A DNA stretch of 34,522 bases from a virus: positions 1 through 34,522 of IMG/VR virus record IMGVR_UViG_3300025164_001513; one strand, 5' to 3'. The notes under the pieces were generated by a model that was given only the letters and a program-made list of their open reading frames with translations, was not told the origin of the DNA and did not search any database. Made by a program: the position numbers and the translations under genes. Positions 24,033 to 32,125 of the stretch are shown in pieces. Numbering within the stretch: position 1 is the first letter of the stretch; each line of letters starts with the position of its first letter.

Positions 24033-24791
24033 ATGAACAAAGAACATTTTCAAATACTTTTGGAAGATTTATATGAAAAATATAATCACACCAAAAAATC
24101 AGATGTACCAAATTTGGTCGAAAAATATAACGGTCAAGAATTTGATGCTATAAAAACATTTTATTTTAAGTATAACTTTAAGTCGAACGCTAACTATGAT
24201 CAAAAGGCCGGAACTGACGAATATATAAAAAATTTAATAGTAAATTATTCAAATGGTAAAAGACCAATAAAAGATAATTTAAATCCTCCAAATCCAGAAG
24301 AAGAAAGTTTATCTGCTATTAAAAAAGGAACAGAACAAGCCAATGTTGAAATAAATAATGTTTCTGAAACAAAAAAAGAGGAACTATTAAAGCTGGCCGA
24401 CGAAAAGATAAAATCATTAGTAATCATAATTCAAGACAAGGAAAAGAAATTGGAAGACATGATTCAACGAATGGATGCTATGATTCAGGAAAAGGCACAA
24501 AAGATAGAAGATAAGATAAAAAGAATAAGTGAAGAGTCTTTAGAATTGTTGACTTTAAATAAAAATTCAAAAGTTGAAGATGAAGAGCATGTTGAAATAA
24601 GAATAAACTTAGATTACGCCGAAACAGATATTGAACTACCGAAAGAAGTTAGAACAATGGCTACCGGAACCAGGTTTCTAATGCTTGACCAAAATAAAAA
24701 AATGCTGGCTTTTGAAATAAAAGATATTTTTTGCGACTATGTTTCAATTACTGGTAAATTCATAAAAGAAATAAACATTCAAAGAATCTAA
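24033..24791 (+). CDS. Hypothetical coiled-coil protein, 252 aa
   Basis: The N-terminal 80 residues (LLEDLYEKYNHTKKSDVPNL... KTFYFKYNFKSN) form a small helical domain. A long coiled coil (about 105-180, DKEKKLEDMIQRMDAMIQ) follows, then a C-terminal beta-like part (VEIRINLDYAETDIELPKE). No family recognised. It lies after the ssb terminator and is coupled to the next gene with one base between. Confidence 0.7.
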   Translation: MNKEHFQILLEDLYEKYNHTKKSDVPNLVEKYNGQEFDAIKTFYFKYNFKSNANYDQKAGTDEYIKNLIVNYSNGKRPIKDNLNPPNPEEESLSAIKKGTEQANVEINNVSETKKEELLKLADEKIKSLVIIIQDKEKKLEDMIQRMDAMIQEKAQKIEDKIKRISEESLELLTLNKNSKVEDEEHVEIRINLDYAETDIELPKEVRTMATGTRFLMLDQNKKMLAFEIKDIFCDYVSITGKFIKEINIQRI

Positions 24792-24792
24792 A

Positions 24793-25191
24793 ATGAAACC
24801 CTATAAGTCGATTTCAAAATGTGATAGATATGAGGGAGCGTCATCAGAATTCAATAATATTCATATAAATGAAGAATCTATTTTTGGAATTGTTAAAATC
24901 AATGAAAGCTTTATTTCAACAATTATACAAGATAATGACTGTAATGTAATTGTTTCCGAAACACAAATTGATAGTTTTCTATGTGTTTTTTTTAAAAATA
25001 GGATTGTTTTAACTGAAAAGATAAGAAGTAATAATAGATTTGTCACATTAATTGAGAAAAAGTATTGGGTAAGAACAGAGCTTGATGAAATGGAAGGAAT
25101 TTATTTTTTTATTTTTCGACATGTTGAATTTGACTTCGTGACAATGAGCAACTCAACAGAAATATTAATTCCATTTTTTGAAAGGGGTTAA
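24793..25191 (+). CDS. Hypothetical protein, 132 aa
   Basis: Beta-rich protein without recognised motifs. Starts one base after the coiled-coil gene. Its stop TAA overlaps the stop of the convergent small gene through a shared TTAA. Confidence 0.65.
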   Translation: MKPYKSISKCDRYEGASSEFNNIHINEESIFGIVKINESFISTIIQDNDCNVIVSETQIDSFLCVFFKNRIVLTEKIRSNNRFVTLIEKKYWVRTELDEMEGIYFFIFRHVEFDFVTMSNSTEILIPFFERG

Positions 25192-25376
25192 TACTTTTTC
25201 AATTTTAGTTTAAATAGTATTGTCTTCTCAGAAACATCAACTTTATCTACTTCATAAAGGTTTTCTGTAAACTCTTTCCTTATATCATCCCAAATAGCAT
25301 CAAATCCTCTTTGTTTAAGCTCTATGTTAGTAATTTCAACAATTGCTGCTTTATTACTTCTATCAATAATCTTCAT
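25188..25376 (-). CDS. Hypothetical protein, 62 aa
   Basis: Small alpha/beta protein (MKIIDRSNKAAIVEITNIEL). Not recognised. Convergent with the plus-strand gene, four-base overlap of stop codons. Confidence 0.55.
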   Translation of the reverse strand: MKIIDRSNKAAIVEITNIELKQRGFDAIWDDIRKEFTENLYEVDKVDVSEKTILFKLKLKKY

Positions 25377-25457
25377 AACATTAATTTATTATAAATAGCT
25401 ACAAACATATTGAAATGAAATATTTTAATTGCATAATTCACACATTGCAACATTTAA

Positions 25458-25487
25458 GCTCTTAATCCGTTTAATATTAAAAAGAGC
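25458..25487 (+). other. Hairpin in leader of RadA-like gene
   Basis: GCTCTT (25458-25463) and AAGAGC (25482-25487) form a 6-bp inverted repeat ending ten bases before the ATG at 25496. It could be an operator or a leader hairpin; the 18-base gap makes it weak. Confidence 0.25.
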
Positions 25488-25495
25488 AAACAAAT

Positions 25496-26407
25496 ATGGA
25501 AACTGTAATTAAAAGTCAAAAAGTTAAAGAGGTAAAATTGAGTAATGAACCTACTTTAAAAACTGGTAATGAAAAATTTGATAACTGGTTATCAAATAAA
25601 GGTGGATTAGTAAAAGGTAGTTCTATTCTTTTGAGTGGAACATCAGGAGCTGGCAAGACTAGTTTAATGCTCAACCTAATGAGTGTAATGTCAAATACTG
25701 TTATTTCTATGTATGAAAGGGAGGTGAGCTTAAATTCAGTTTGTGAGCAAACATCAAATGTGAAACCGAAACATAGTAATGCTTATATTGCTGACAAAAA
25801 AACTCATCCTCATTTTAATGATTATATCAAAGAATTAAATACTTTAAAACCAGAAATAGTTATTCTTGATTCAATTCAGGCAGTAGCTATGGAGGATTTT
25901 ACTGAATTATCTGAAGAAGATGCGTTAAATCATATTAGTAAAATTTTAAGAACATGGGCAGAGGAAAATAATGCTGTTGTTTTTATTATTTCGCATAATA
26001 CTAAAGCTGGTGACTACAAAGGAGCGGCTTGTCTTAAACAGCTTATTGATATTCATATGATTATGAATTTTGATAAAAAAACAAATGAAAGAACAATTAC
26101 CTTCTCAAAAAACAGAAAAGGAGCCGTTGACTCTATGTTTTATATTTTCACAAATTCTGGTATAGAATTCTTTACCACAGAAGAATGGGAATTAAGAACA
26201 GAAAAAAGAGATTTTAGAGAAAGTTTTATTAACTTTGCTAATAAATATGTTTCTAACATTAATTCTAATACTAAAGCCGGAGATAAATTCTTAGAAGAAT
26301 ATAATAAAGAAGTTAAGAAAATTAACAAATCCAATGACGGTAATGAAATCTGTCTTAATTTATTGAATTTATTAATGGAGCTTTCGGATAAACATGAGAA
26401 TATTTAA
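25496..26407 (+). CDS. RadA/Sms-like RecA-fold ATPase, minimal form
   Basis: 303 residues with a RecA-type ATPase core. It opens TGNEKFDNWL, then GGLVKGSSILLSG, Walker A SGTSGAGKTS (47-56), Walker B EIVILDSIQA (120-129), a sensor-like SHNTKAG and the KNRKG motif (195-199), which is typical of RadA/Sms (KNRFG). RadA helps process recombination intermediates. The zinc finger before the core and the Lon-like domain after it are absent, which resembles the short phage Sak4/RadA-type single-strand annealing or helper ATPases. Likely acts with SSB in phage recombination or replication. Confidence 0.78.
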   Translation: METVIKSQKVKEVKLSNEPTLKTGNEKFDNWLSNKGGLVKGSSILLSGTSGAGKTSLMLNLMSVMSNTVISMYEREVSLNSVCEQTSNVKPKHSNAYIADKKTHPHFNDYIKELNTLKPEIVILDSIQAVAMEDFTELSEEDALNHISKILRTWAEENNAVVFIISHNTKAGDYKGAACLKQLIDIHMIMNFDKKTNERTITFSKNRKGAVDSMFYIFTNSGIEFFTTEEWELRTEKRDFRESFINFANKYVSNINSNTKAGDKFLEEYNKEVKKINKSNDGNEICLNLLNLLMELSDKHENI

Positions 26408-26432
26408 GGGTGTAGTTTTTAATTTTAATAAC

Positions 26433-26440
26433 TATATTTG
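26433..26440 (+). promoter_or_regulatory. Bacteroidota-type -7 box upstream of MazG-like gene
   Basis: TATATTTG matches TAnnTTTG, 18 bases before the ATG at 26459, but there is no TTTG at the -33 position. Its presence favours ATG 26459 over a TTG start at 26438 within the box. Confidence 0.4.
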
Positions 26441-26458
26441 CTACAATATAACAAAATT

Positions 26459-27067
26459 ATGAACATTCACGCACTAATTGAAACTTCACACATTCTTGGT
26501 CGAGACCACGGGTTCTGGGAAAAAGAAAAAGACTTAAGAGAAGAAATGTTATACATATTTTCTAATTTAGGAGATATTGCTAAAGCATTTAAAAAAGGAC
26601 GAAGAGCTGATTGGAATTCTTATGAAAAGGATTTACTTAGTTTAGAAAGTTATCCAGACGTTCAAAATATAAATCTTGAAAAAAGAGCAATATATAAAGA
26701 ATGTATTAAAGATACTTTTGAAGACGAAATAGCTAATGTCATCCTTAGAATAACCGATTTGATTGGTGGCAAAAAAATTGATATAATTTCTGCACATCCT
26801 TGGATTGAGCCATTTGAAAACTCTGAATTAAATCATTTTTTTGTTAATGTAAGACCCAGAGAGGAATTCAATAAAAATGTTGCTCACTGGTTAAATGAAG
26901 CTTTGTCGATGTGTTTATTTTCTTCTGACAAAGATGAAGATTATGGGCTTTCTCATATTTTATTTCATTTAGGCTCACTTATTGAGTTTTACAATATTGA
27001 CATAGAAAGACATTTAGCTAAAAAAATAGAATACAACCGGTTGAGACCCTCCCTTTATAAATCTTAA
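26459..27067 (+). CDS. MazG-like nucleotide pyrophosphohydrolase
   Basis: 202 residues. Features consistent with the all-alpha NTP pyrophosphatase family are DLREEMLYIFSNLGDIAKAF (25-44, the EExxx...helix), FEDEIANVILRITDLIGG (87-104, Asp/Glu-rich metal-binding helix) and the C-terminal KIEYNRLRPSLYK, which resembles the KMxYNxxRPxKH end of phage MazG-like proteins. Such enzymes hydrolyse (d)NTPs or ppGpp-like alarmones to monophosphates. A conserved Asp is replaced by Asn (IANVIL), so activity is not assured. ATG at 26459 chosen because a promoter box overlaps the longer start. Confidence 0.65.
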   Translation: MNIHALIETSHILGRDHGFWEKEKDLREEMLYIFSNLGDIAKAFKKGRRADWNSYEKDLLSLESYPDVQNINLEKRAIYKECIKDTFEDEIANVILRITDLIGGKKIDIISAHPWIEPFENSELNHFFVNVRPREEFNKNVAHWLNEALSMCLFSSDKDEDYGLSHILFHLGSLIEFYNIDIERHLAKKIEYNRLRPSLYKS

Positions 27068-27069
27068 AT

Positions 27070-27516
27070 ATGTCAAATGCTATTTTGAAAGAAAAGCAAG
27101 AAAAAGTTAAGGATACACCATGGACAAACCTTGGGATAAAGGTGGACTTGTGTTCATTTTTGACGAGAAAAGTGTTGTTTGAGAAATACATTTCTCAAAA
27201 AGCCAAGGAAACAGAAATGAAAGAATTTTTTATTTCGAAAATTGATGGGTGTGAATTATATACAAACTCAGAGTACAAAGATTACATATTTTACATTAAA
27301 AATATCAATGGAAATAATGAGATTTTAATGGAAAAATATGAAAAAAACAAGACGTTTTATATAAAATATACCAACTTTTGGTCAGTTTTTGAGAGCTTGT
27401 ACCTACTTGAATACTCTGAGATTCAATCATTTACACAGATTACCCTTGAAGATGGTCTAAAATCTAACGGTTATAAAACTTCCATTGTTGCCGAAGAGTT
27501 TGGTTACCAGCCTTGA
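27070..27516 (+). CDS. Hypothetical protein whose 3' end runs into the CRISPR-like array
   Basis: 148 residues, no family recognised. The body (residues 1-125) looks like a normal small alpha/beta protein. The last 23 residues are encoded by the first array repeat (LEDGLKSNGYK), spacer 1 and the first bases of repeat 2, whose CCTTGA supplies the TGA stop. The gene follows the MazG-like gene by two bases. It may be a gene truncated by array formation, or a native gene whose tail provided the first repeat. Confidence 0.6.
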   Translation: MSNAILKEKQEKVKDTPWTNLGIKVDLCSFLTRKVLFEKYISQKAKETEMKEFFISKIDGCELYTNSEYKDYIFYIKNINGNNEILMEKYEKNKTFYIKYTNFWSVFESLYLLEYSEIQSFTQITLEDGLKSNGYKTSIVAEEFGYQP

Positions 27517-27679
27517 AGATGGTCTAAAATCTAACGGTTATAAAACAATACCAGGGAAATATACCACTGCCAACTTCCTTGAAGATGGTCTAAAATCTAA
27601 CGGTTATAAAACATGGAGCAATGGCGAAACAAACCAAATTATACCTTGAAGATGGTCTAAAATCTAACGGTTATAAAAC
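27444..27679. CRISPR. Four-repeat CRISPR-like mini-array
   Basis: Four identical 36-base repeats, CCTTGAAGATGG...GGTTATAAAAC, lie at 27444-27479, 27511-27546, 27577-27612 and 27644-27679. They are separated by three unrelated spacers of 31, 30 and 31 bases (27480-27510, 27547-27576, 27613-27643). Unit lengths of 66-67 bases are not multiples of three, so this is not a protein-coding tandem repeat. Repeat perfection, constant 36-base length and unique 30-31-base spacers fit a CRISPR. Spacer GC (14/31, 12/30, 11/31) is above the surrounding AT-rich DNA. On the minus strand the repeat would read GTTTTATAACCG...CATCTTCAAGG. Orientation, type and leader are not determined; AT-rich DNA follows on the right side. 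No cas gene is in the window. Confidence 0.88.
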
Positions 27680-27713
27680 TATTATAACATTTCCTGTAAA
27701 AGACGTTTGTATG

Positions 27714-27866
27714 TTATTTTTTGTTAAAAAATATTGCAATTAATATTATAACAGGAATCCATTTCCAAAAAATATATGATTCTGTTTTAATTTCTATTAT
27801 TCTGCAACAAAAAACACTTCCTAAATAAGAAGCAATAAGATAAGTTAAAATAATATTCTCATTCAT
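27714..27866 (-). CDS. Small membrane protein, 50 aa
   Basis: Two hydrophobic helices (MNENIILTYLIASYLGSVFC and WKWIPVIILIAIFF) with a short charged loop. I chose the ATG at 27866; a longer frame would overlap the next gene. Not recognised. Confidence 0.5.
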   Translation of the reverse strand: MNENIILTYLIASYLGSVFCCRIIEIKTESYIFWKWIPVIILIAIFFNKK

Positions 27867-27876
27867 CGTTTTAGAT

Positions 27877-28338
27877 TTAGAAATTGAATTCCACCGGTAC
27901 ACCTGGAAATTTGCTTAATTGTAAAAGAAGCGTTGCAGCTTTGTTTCTTAATCCTAAATCGGTTTTACGACATTCTATTTTGACACACCACTCTGTTAGT
28001 GTTACTGAAATTTCTCCACCACCATATATTTCAGTATAACCTTTTTCTGTTTTAGATTTTCTTTTTTTCAGTTTATCTAAATAGAAAAAAGCTTCTTTTA
28101 GTTGAATTTTTTGGTCTTTATATTTTTGACTTCCATCATCAATTATTTGTAAAAGTTTTTTATTAGTAGGATTTTCCATTCTTCCAGATTTATCATATGT
28201 ACTATAGTCGATACCGGCTATTTTTGTTTTAGTATCTTCGTGTTTAAAAATACTAATATCAACAGAATGTGGCTCCGGAAGAAGTTTTAATATCTTCTCA
28301 ATAATTTCTTTTCTGATTTTTGGGACAGTTTTCACCAT
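27877..28338 (-). CDS. Hypothetical protein, 153 aa
   Basis: Starts MVKTVPKIRKEIIEKILKLL. Contains AGIDYSTYDKSGRMENPTNKK and a C-terminal beta-rich half (GEISVTLTEWCVKIECRKTD). Not recognised. The ATG at 28338 avoids overlap with topA and is 19 bases after the topA stop; same minus-strand unit. Confidence 0.65.
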   Translation of the reverse strand: MVKTVPKIRKEIIEKILKLLPEPHSVDISIFKHEDTKTKIAGIDYSTYDKSGRMENPTNKKLLQIIDDGSQKYKDQKIQLKEAFFYLDKLKKRKSKTEKGYTEIYGGGEISVTLTEWCVKIECRKTDLGLRNKAATLLLQLSKFPGVPVEFNF

Positions 28339-28357
28339 AATGTTATAATTTAAATAT

Positions 28358-30745
28358 TTATTCTTTCTTTTTGAATTTAGTGAATTTTTTCTTCTTCGGT
28401 GAATTTTTAGATTCTTTAATAATTTCTTCACAATCTTTTAAAGTTAAAGTATCAGCTTCTTTTCCTAGAGGAATTTTATGGTTGCCTGTCTTAGATTTTA
28501 TGTACGCTCCGAATTTACCATTAAGTACGCTTATGCCTTCTTTTTTAAATTCTTTAATGGTATTACTACTCTTTGCTGCACTTTTCTCTTCAAAGATTTC
28601 TATTGCACGTTTTAAAGATATTGTGGAAGGGTCTTCTTCTTTAGAAATTGAACTGTAGATTTGACCGACTTTGACGTATGGGCCGAAGCGTCCTATTGCA
28701 ATTGAAACGTCTTCACCTTTATGTTTACCCATATTTCTTGGCCATATAAGAAGTTCTAATGCCTCTTCTATAGTGATGTTTTCTATTGTTTGTCCTTCTT
28801 TTAATTTGGCGAATTTTGGCTTTTCTTCATCACTTTTTTTGTCAACACTCTCTCCCATTTGTATCATTGGTCCGAATTTACCTAAACGAGCGTAGATTAT
28901 TTTGCCTGTTTTTGGGTCTTTGCCAATTTCTCTTATTCCGGCTTTTCCTTCTTCGCCTGCAGCTTCTTTTAATGTCTTGCTGAATGGTTCATAAAACTCT
29001 CCAATCATCTGTTGCCACTCTTTATTTCCTTCTGCTATCTCATCAAGTTTTTCTTCAGTCTCTGCAGTAAATTTATAATCCATGATGTCCGGGAAATGTT
29101 TTTTTAGATAGTCAACTACCACTCCGGCAACTTCTGTTGGAACTAATTTTCCTTTTTCTCCTCCAAATTTATCTATTACTTCACTTTCTTCTATTTTATT
29201 GTTTGTTGATGATAGAGTTAATGTTTGGATTTTACGTTCCTTTGGTTCAATATCTTTTTTTTCAACGTATCCACGGTCTTGGATTGTTTGGATTATCGTA
29301 GCGTAGGTTGATGGCCTGCCAATTTGAAGCTCCTCCATGGATTTAACAAGTCCAGGTTCATTAAATCTTGGTACTGGTTTTGAAAATGATTGTGATGAAA
29401 CTAATTCTTTATAATAAAGTTTATCACCTTTTTCTAAAGGTGGAAGGATTTTAGAATCACTATCTTCATTTTCATTATCTTCTTTATTATCATCTGTGTC
29501 GTTGTATACTTTTAAAAACCCATCAAATTTTATAATTGTCCCTTTAGTTACAAATTGTTCTTTTATGTTTTGTGTGCCAATAGTAATTTTTGTAAGTTCT
29601 GTAACTGCATCACTCATTTGTGAAGCCAAAGCTCTTTTATATATTAAATCATAAAGTCTAACTTCATCAGAAGAGCCAGATATTGTTTCTTGTTCGAAAT
29701 GAGAACAACGGATTCCTTCATGAGCTTCCTGACTTCCTTTGTTTTTGTTCTTATATTGCTTGTTGCATAAATATTTATCTCCGTATTTTGATTTTATTTG
29801 TGTGGAAATCTCTTTAATAGAATCTTCTGAAAGCATTACAGAATCAGTTCTGTGATAAGAAATAAACCCCTTGGAAAAAAGCGATTGAGCAGTATCCATA
29901 CATCTTTTAACGCTAAATCCTAATTTATTTCCAGCAGTTTGTTGTAATGTACTTGTTGTAAATGGTGCTGAAGCTGTACGTTTTCCAATTTTTGTTTCTT
30001 TATTGTTAACTATAAATTCTTTTCCAATACATTCATTTAAAAATTTATGTGCAGTTTGCTTATCTTTAAATCTTTTATCTAAAATAGATTTTATTGAAAC
30101 TCTTTTTTTTGTTTCAAAAGCTCCAGTAGTTTTAAAATCTACATCCGATTCAAAAGATTTTATTTCCCTTTCTTTTTCAACTATCAGTCTAACGGAGCTA
30201 CTTTGCACCCTTCCAGCACTTAAATTAGGGGCTACTTTTTTCCAGAGCAACCCACTTAAATCAAACCCTACAATTCTATCCAAAACACGTCTTGCTTGTT
30301 GAGAATTAGTTAAATTTTTATCAATTATTCCAGGATTATCTATTGCGTTTTTTACTGCTGTTTTTGTTATCTCATTAAATACAGCACGTTTAGTTGTTTC
30401 TAATGGAAGGTCTAAAGTTATAGCCACTGAATGAGCTATAAATGAGCCTTCTCGGTCTAAGTCAGAAGCAAGAATAAATTCGTATCCATTTTTCTTAAAT
30501 TCTTTTAATGTTTTAACAACATCTTTCTTGCTTTCAGATACAATGTAATGTGGTTCAAAATTATTTTTTTTATCCACTCCTTTTGCACCTTTATCTAATT
30601 CCAAGATATGTCCCACCGAAGCTATACAATCATAATTATGATATCCTATTTCTTTTAATATCTCTTTTATCTTTTTTATTTTTGATGGAGACTCTACCAC
30701 CATAACGTATTTCTGATTATCGGAACCTATTTTTTTCTTTGCCAT
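28358..30745 (-). CDS. topA: DNA topoisomerase I (type IA)
   Basis: 795 residues of a bacterial-type IA topoisomerase, which relaxes negative supercoils by a transient 5'-phosphotyrosine. The Toprim domain opens with MVVESPSKIKK and has the acidic triad SDLDREGS (DxDxE retained). GFISYHRTDS supplies the catalytic Tyr; LSAGRVQSSSVRLI and GRPSTYATIIQTIQDRGYV are conserved signatures. The C-terminus has three repeats of the TopA-C type (GKFGPMIQMG, GRFGPYVKVG, GKFGAYIKSK), like Bacteroidota host enzymes rather than zinc fingers. The true start is probably ATG 30745 (MAKKKIG), since a promoter -7 box overlaps the upstream ATG. The phage enzyme could manage replication supercoiling independently of the host. 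Confidence 0.95.
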   Translation of the reverse strand: MAKKKIGSDNQKYVMVVESPSKIKKIKEILKEIGYHNYDCIASVGHILELDKGAKGVDKKNNFEPHYIVSESKKDVVKTLKEFKKNGYEFILASDLDREGSFIAHSVAITLDLPLETTKRAVFNEITKTAVKNAIDNPGIIDKNLTNSQQARRVLDRIVGFDLSGLLWKKVAPNLSAGRVQSSSVRLIVEKEREIKSFESDVDFKTTGAFETKKRVSIKSILDKRFKDKQTAHKFLNECIGKEFIVNNKETKIGKRTASAPFTTSTLQQTAGNKLGFSVKRCMDTAQSLFSKGFISYHRTDSVMLSEDSIKEISTQIKSKYGDKYLCNKQYKNKNKGSQEAHEGIRCSHFEQETISGSSDEVRLYDLIYKRALASQMSDAVTELTKITIGTQNIKEQFVTKGTIIKFDGFLKVYNDTDDNKEDNENEDSDSKILPPLEKGDKLYYKELVSSQSFSKPVPRFNEPGLVKSMEELQIGRPSTYATIIQTIQDRGYVEKKDIEPKERKIQTLTLSSTNNKIEESEVIDKFGGEKGKLVPTEVAGVVVDYLKKHFPDIMDYKFTAETEEKLDEIAEGNKEWQQMIGEFYEPFSKTLKEAAGEEGKAGIREIGKDPKTGKIIYARLGKFGPMIQMGESVDKKSDEEKPKFAKLKEGQTIENITIEEALELLIWPRNMGKHKGEDVSIAIGRFGPYVKVGQIYSSISKEEDPSTISLKRAIEIFEEKSAAKSSNTIKEFKKEGISVLNGKFGAYIKSKTGNHKIPLGKEADTLTLKDCEEIIKESKNSPKKKKFTKFKKKE

Positions 30746-30749
30746 TTTA

Positions 30750-30757
30750 CAAATGTA
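30750..30757 (-). promoter_or_regulatory. Possible -7 box directly at the topA start
   Basis: On the minus strand TACATTTG ends five bases before the ATG at 30745. If used, the topA mRNA would have almost no leader. TTTT, not TTTG, is at the -33 position. Confidence 0.35.
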
Positions 30758-30857
30758 ATACATTTTATTAGAATGTAAAATTTTTTATACTATTTATAAT
30801 TATAAGTAATACTTTACAATATAATAATAATGTTTTATAATTACCAAAACACTAAAA

Positions 30858-31001
30858 ATGGCTACGAAAACTAAAACATTCACATTACCAGAAGAAATTT
30901 TGGAAAAACTTGCTTCATATAGCGAGGAAAGCTTAATTCCTCAATCGGCATTAATTGCAAAGTTATTAAAAGAATTTTTTGAAAAAGAAAATAAAAAATG
31001 A
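30858..31001 (+). CDS. Ribbon-helix-helix protein, 47 aa
   Basis: Translated directly: starts MATKTKTFTLPEEILEKLAS, then a second helix with QSALIAKLLKEFFEK. The strand (KTFTLP) followed by two helices is CopG-like. Its TGA overlaps the ATG of the nuclease gene (ATGA), so they are coupled. Only fold and placement match the RHH gene at 15136, not detailed sequence. Confidence 0.75.
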   Translation: MATKTKTFTLPEEILEKLASYSEESLIPQSALIAKLLKEFFEKENKK

Positions 31002-32125
31002 GTGGGAAAGCTATAAGTATTGAAAAATTTATTTTTAATGCAAAACAAATTCATGGAGAAAGGTACGATTATTCAAAATTTGAATATGTTAATTCCTCAG
31101 TAAAATCCACAATTATATGTGAGAAACATGGCGAATTTTTACAATCTCCAAGAAATCACATGAAAGGATATAATTGTAAGAAATGTATGTACGAAGGAGA
31201 AAGAACATTACCAAGTAAACATACTTTAGAATCATTTATTATTAAATCAAATGAAGTTCATGATAATAAATACGATTATTCAAAAGTGGTATATAAAAAT
31301 AATAAACAACCAATTATTATAATTTGTCCAGAGCATGGAGAATTTAATCAAAGACCTGATAGTCATTTAAGTGGAAGGGGTTGTATTTATTGTTCAGGAA
31401 CGTATCAATATGCAAAAGAAGATTTTATAAAAAAATCTAATGAAAAACATAATAATAAATACGATTATTCTGAAGTTTTATACACAAAAAATGATAATAA
31501 AGTAACAATAATTTGTAATAAACATGGAAAGTTCAGTCAATTAGCCAAAGACCATTTAAGAGGACGCGGATGTGACATATGTAGTGGTGGATATGTTGGA
31601 ACTAAAGAAATATTTTTGGCAAAATCTTTTGAAGTTCATGGAAATACTTATAATTATGATAATGTAAAATATGTAAATAACCAAACAAAAGTAGATATAA
31701 TTTGTAATAAACATGGTATTTTCAAACAAAGGCCAGCAATGCATTTATTTGGAAATGGTTGTCCAAAGTGTTCAAATTTTTCAAAAGGAGAAATTAAAAT
31801 TACTAAAATTTTAGAAGAAAAAAATATAATATTTACATATCAAAAAACTTTTGATGATTGTAAAAATGTTTTTAAATTACCTTTCGATTTTTATTTACCA
31901 GATTATAATACTTGTGTAGAATTTGATGGAGCTCAACATTTTAAAGCTTTTAAATACTTTGGTGGTGAAAAAACATTTAAAGCAAGGCAACTAAACGACC
32001 AAATAAAAAACGAATACTGCAAAAACAATAACATTCCATTATTAAGAATTCCTTACTGGGACTTTAAGAACATTGAGACTATATTGACTGATTATTTAAA
32101 GTCAATCCTTATCAACTCTAATTAA
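30998..32125 (+). CDS. DUF723-repeat endonuclease (Vsr/EDxHD-like), copy B
   Basis: 375 residues, same architecture as the nuclease gene at 15296. Four zinc-binding repeats (about 10-64, 77-133, 142-196, 205-259) with KYDYS, IICxKHGxF and GxGCxxCSG, then a nuclease domain with PFDFYLPDYNT (295-305) and VEFDGAQHF (307-315). Preceded by an overlapping RHH gene. Its 3' end overlaps a convergent unknown gene by 24 bases. Probable mobile homing endonuclease of the same family as copy A, with considerable divergence outside motifs. Confidence 0.82.
   Translation: MSGKAISIEKFIFNAKQIHGERYDYSKFEYVNSSVKSTIICEKHGEFLQSPRNHMKGYNCKKCMYEGERTLPSKHTLESFIIKSNEVHDNKYDYSKVVYKNNKQPIIIICPEHGEFNQRPDSHLSGRGCIYCSGTYQYAKEDFIKKSNEKHNNKYDYSEVLYTKNDNKVTIICNKHGKFSQLAKDHLRGRGCDICSGGYVGTKEIFLAKSFEVHGNTYNYDNVKYVNNQTKVDIICNKHGIFKQRPAMHLFGNGCPKCSNFSKGEIKITKILEEKNIIFTYQKTFDDCKNVFKLPFDFYLPDYNTCVEFDGAQHFKAFKYFGGEKTFKARQLNDQIKNEYCKNNNIPLLRIPYWDFKNIETILTDYLKSILINSN

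Noticed and set aside
27444-27679. Coding tandem repeat rather than CRISPR
   Set aside because: Units are 67, 66 and 67 bases, so the reading frame is not kept, and the repeat itself contains a stop in one frame. The sequences between repeats are unrelated to one another.
27680-27770. Inverted repeat TTCCTGT / ACAGGAA beside the array as a terminator
   Set aside because: The loop is too long (tens of bases) and there is no adjacent T run, so no terminator was called.
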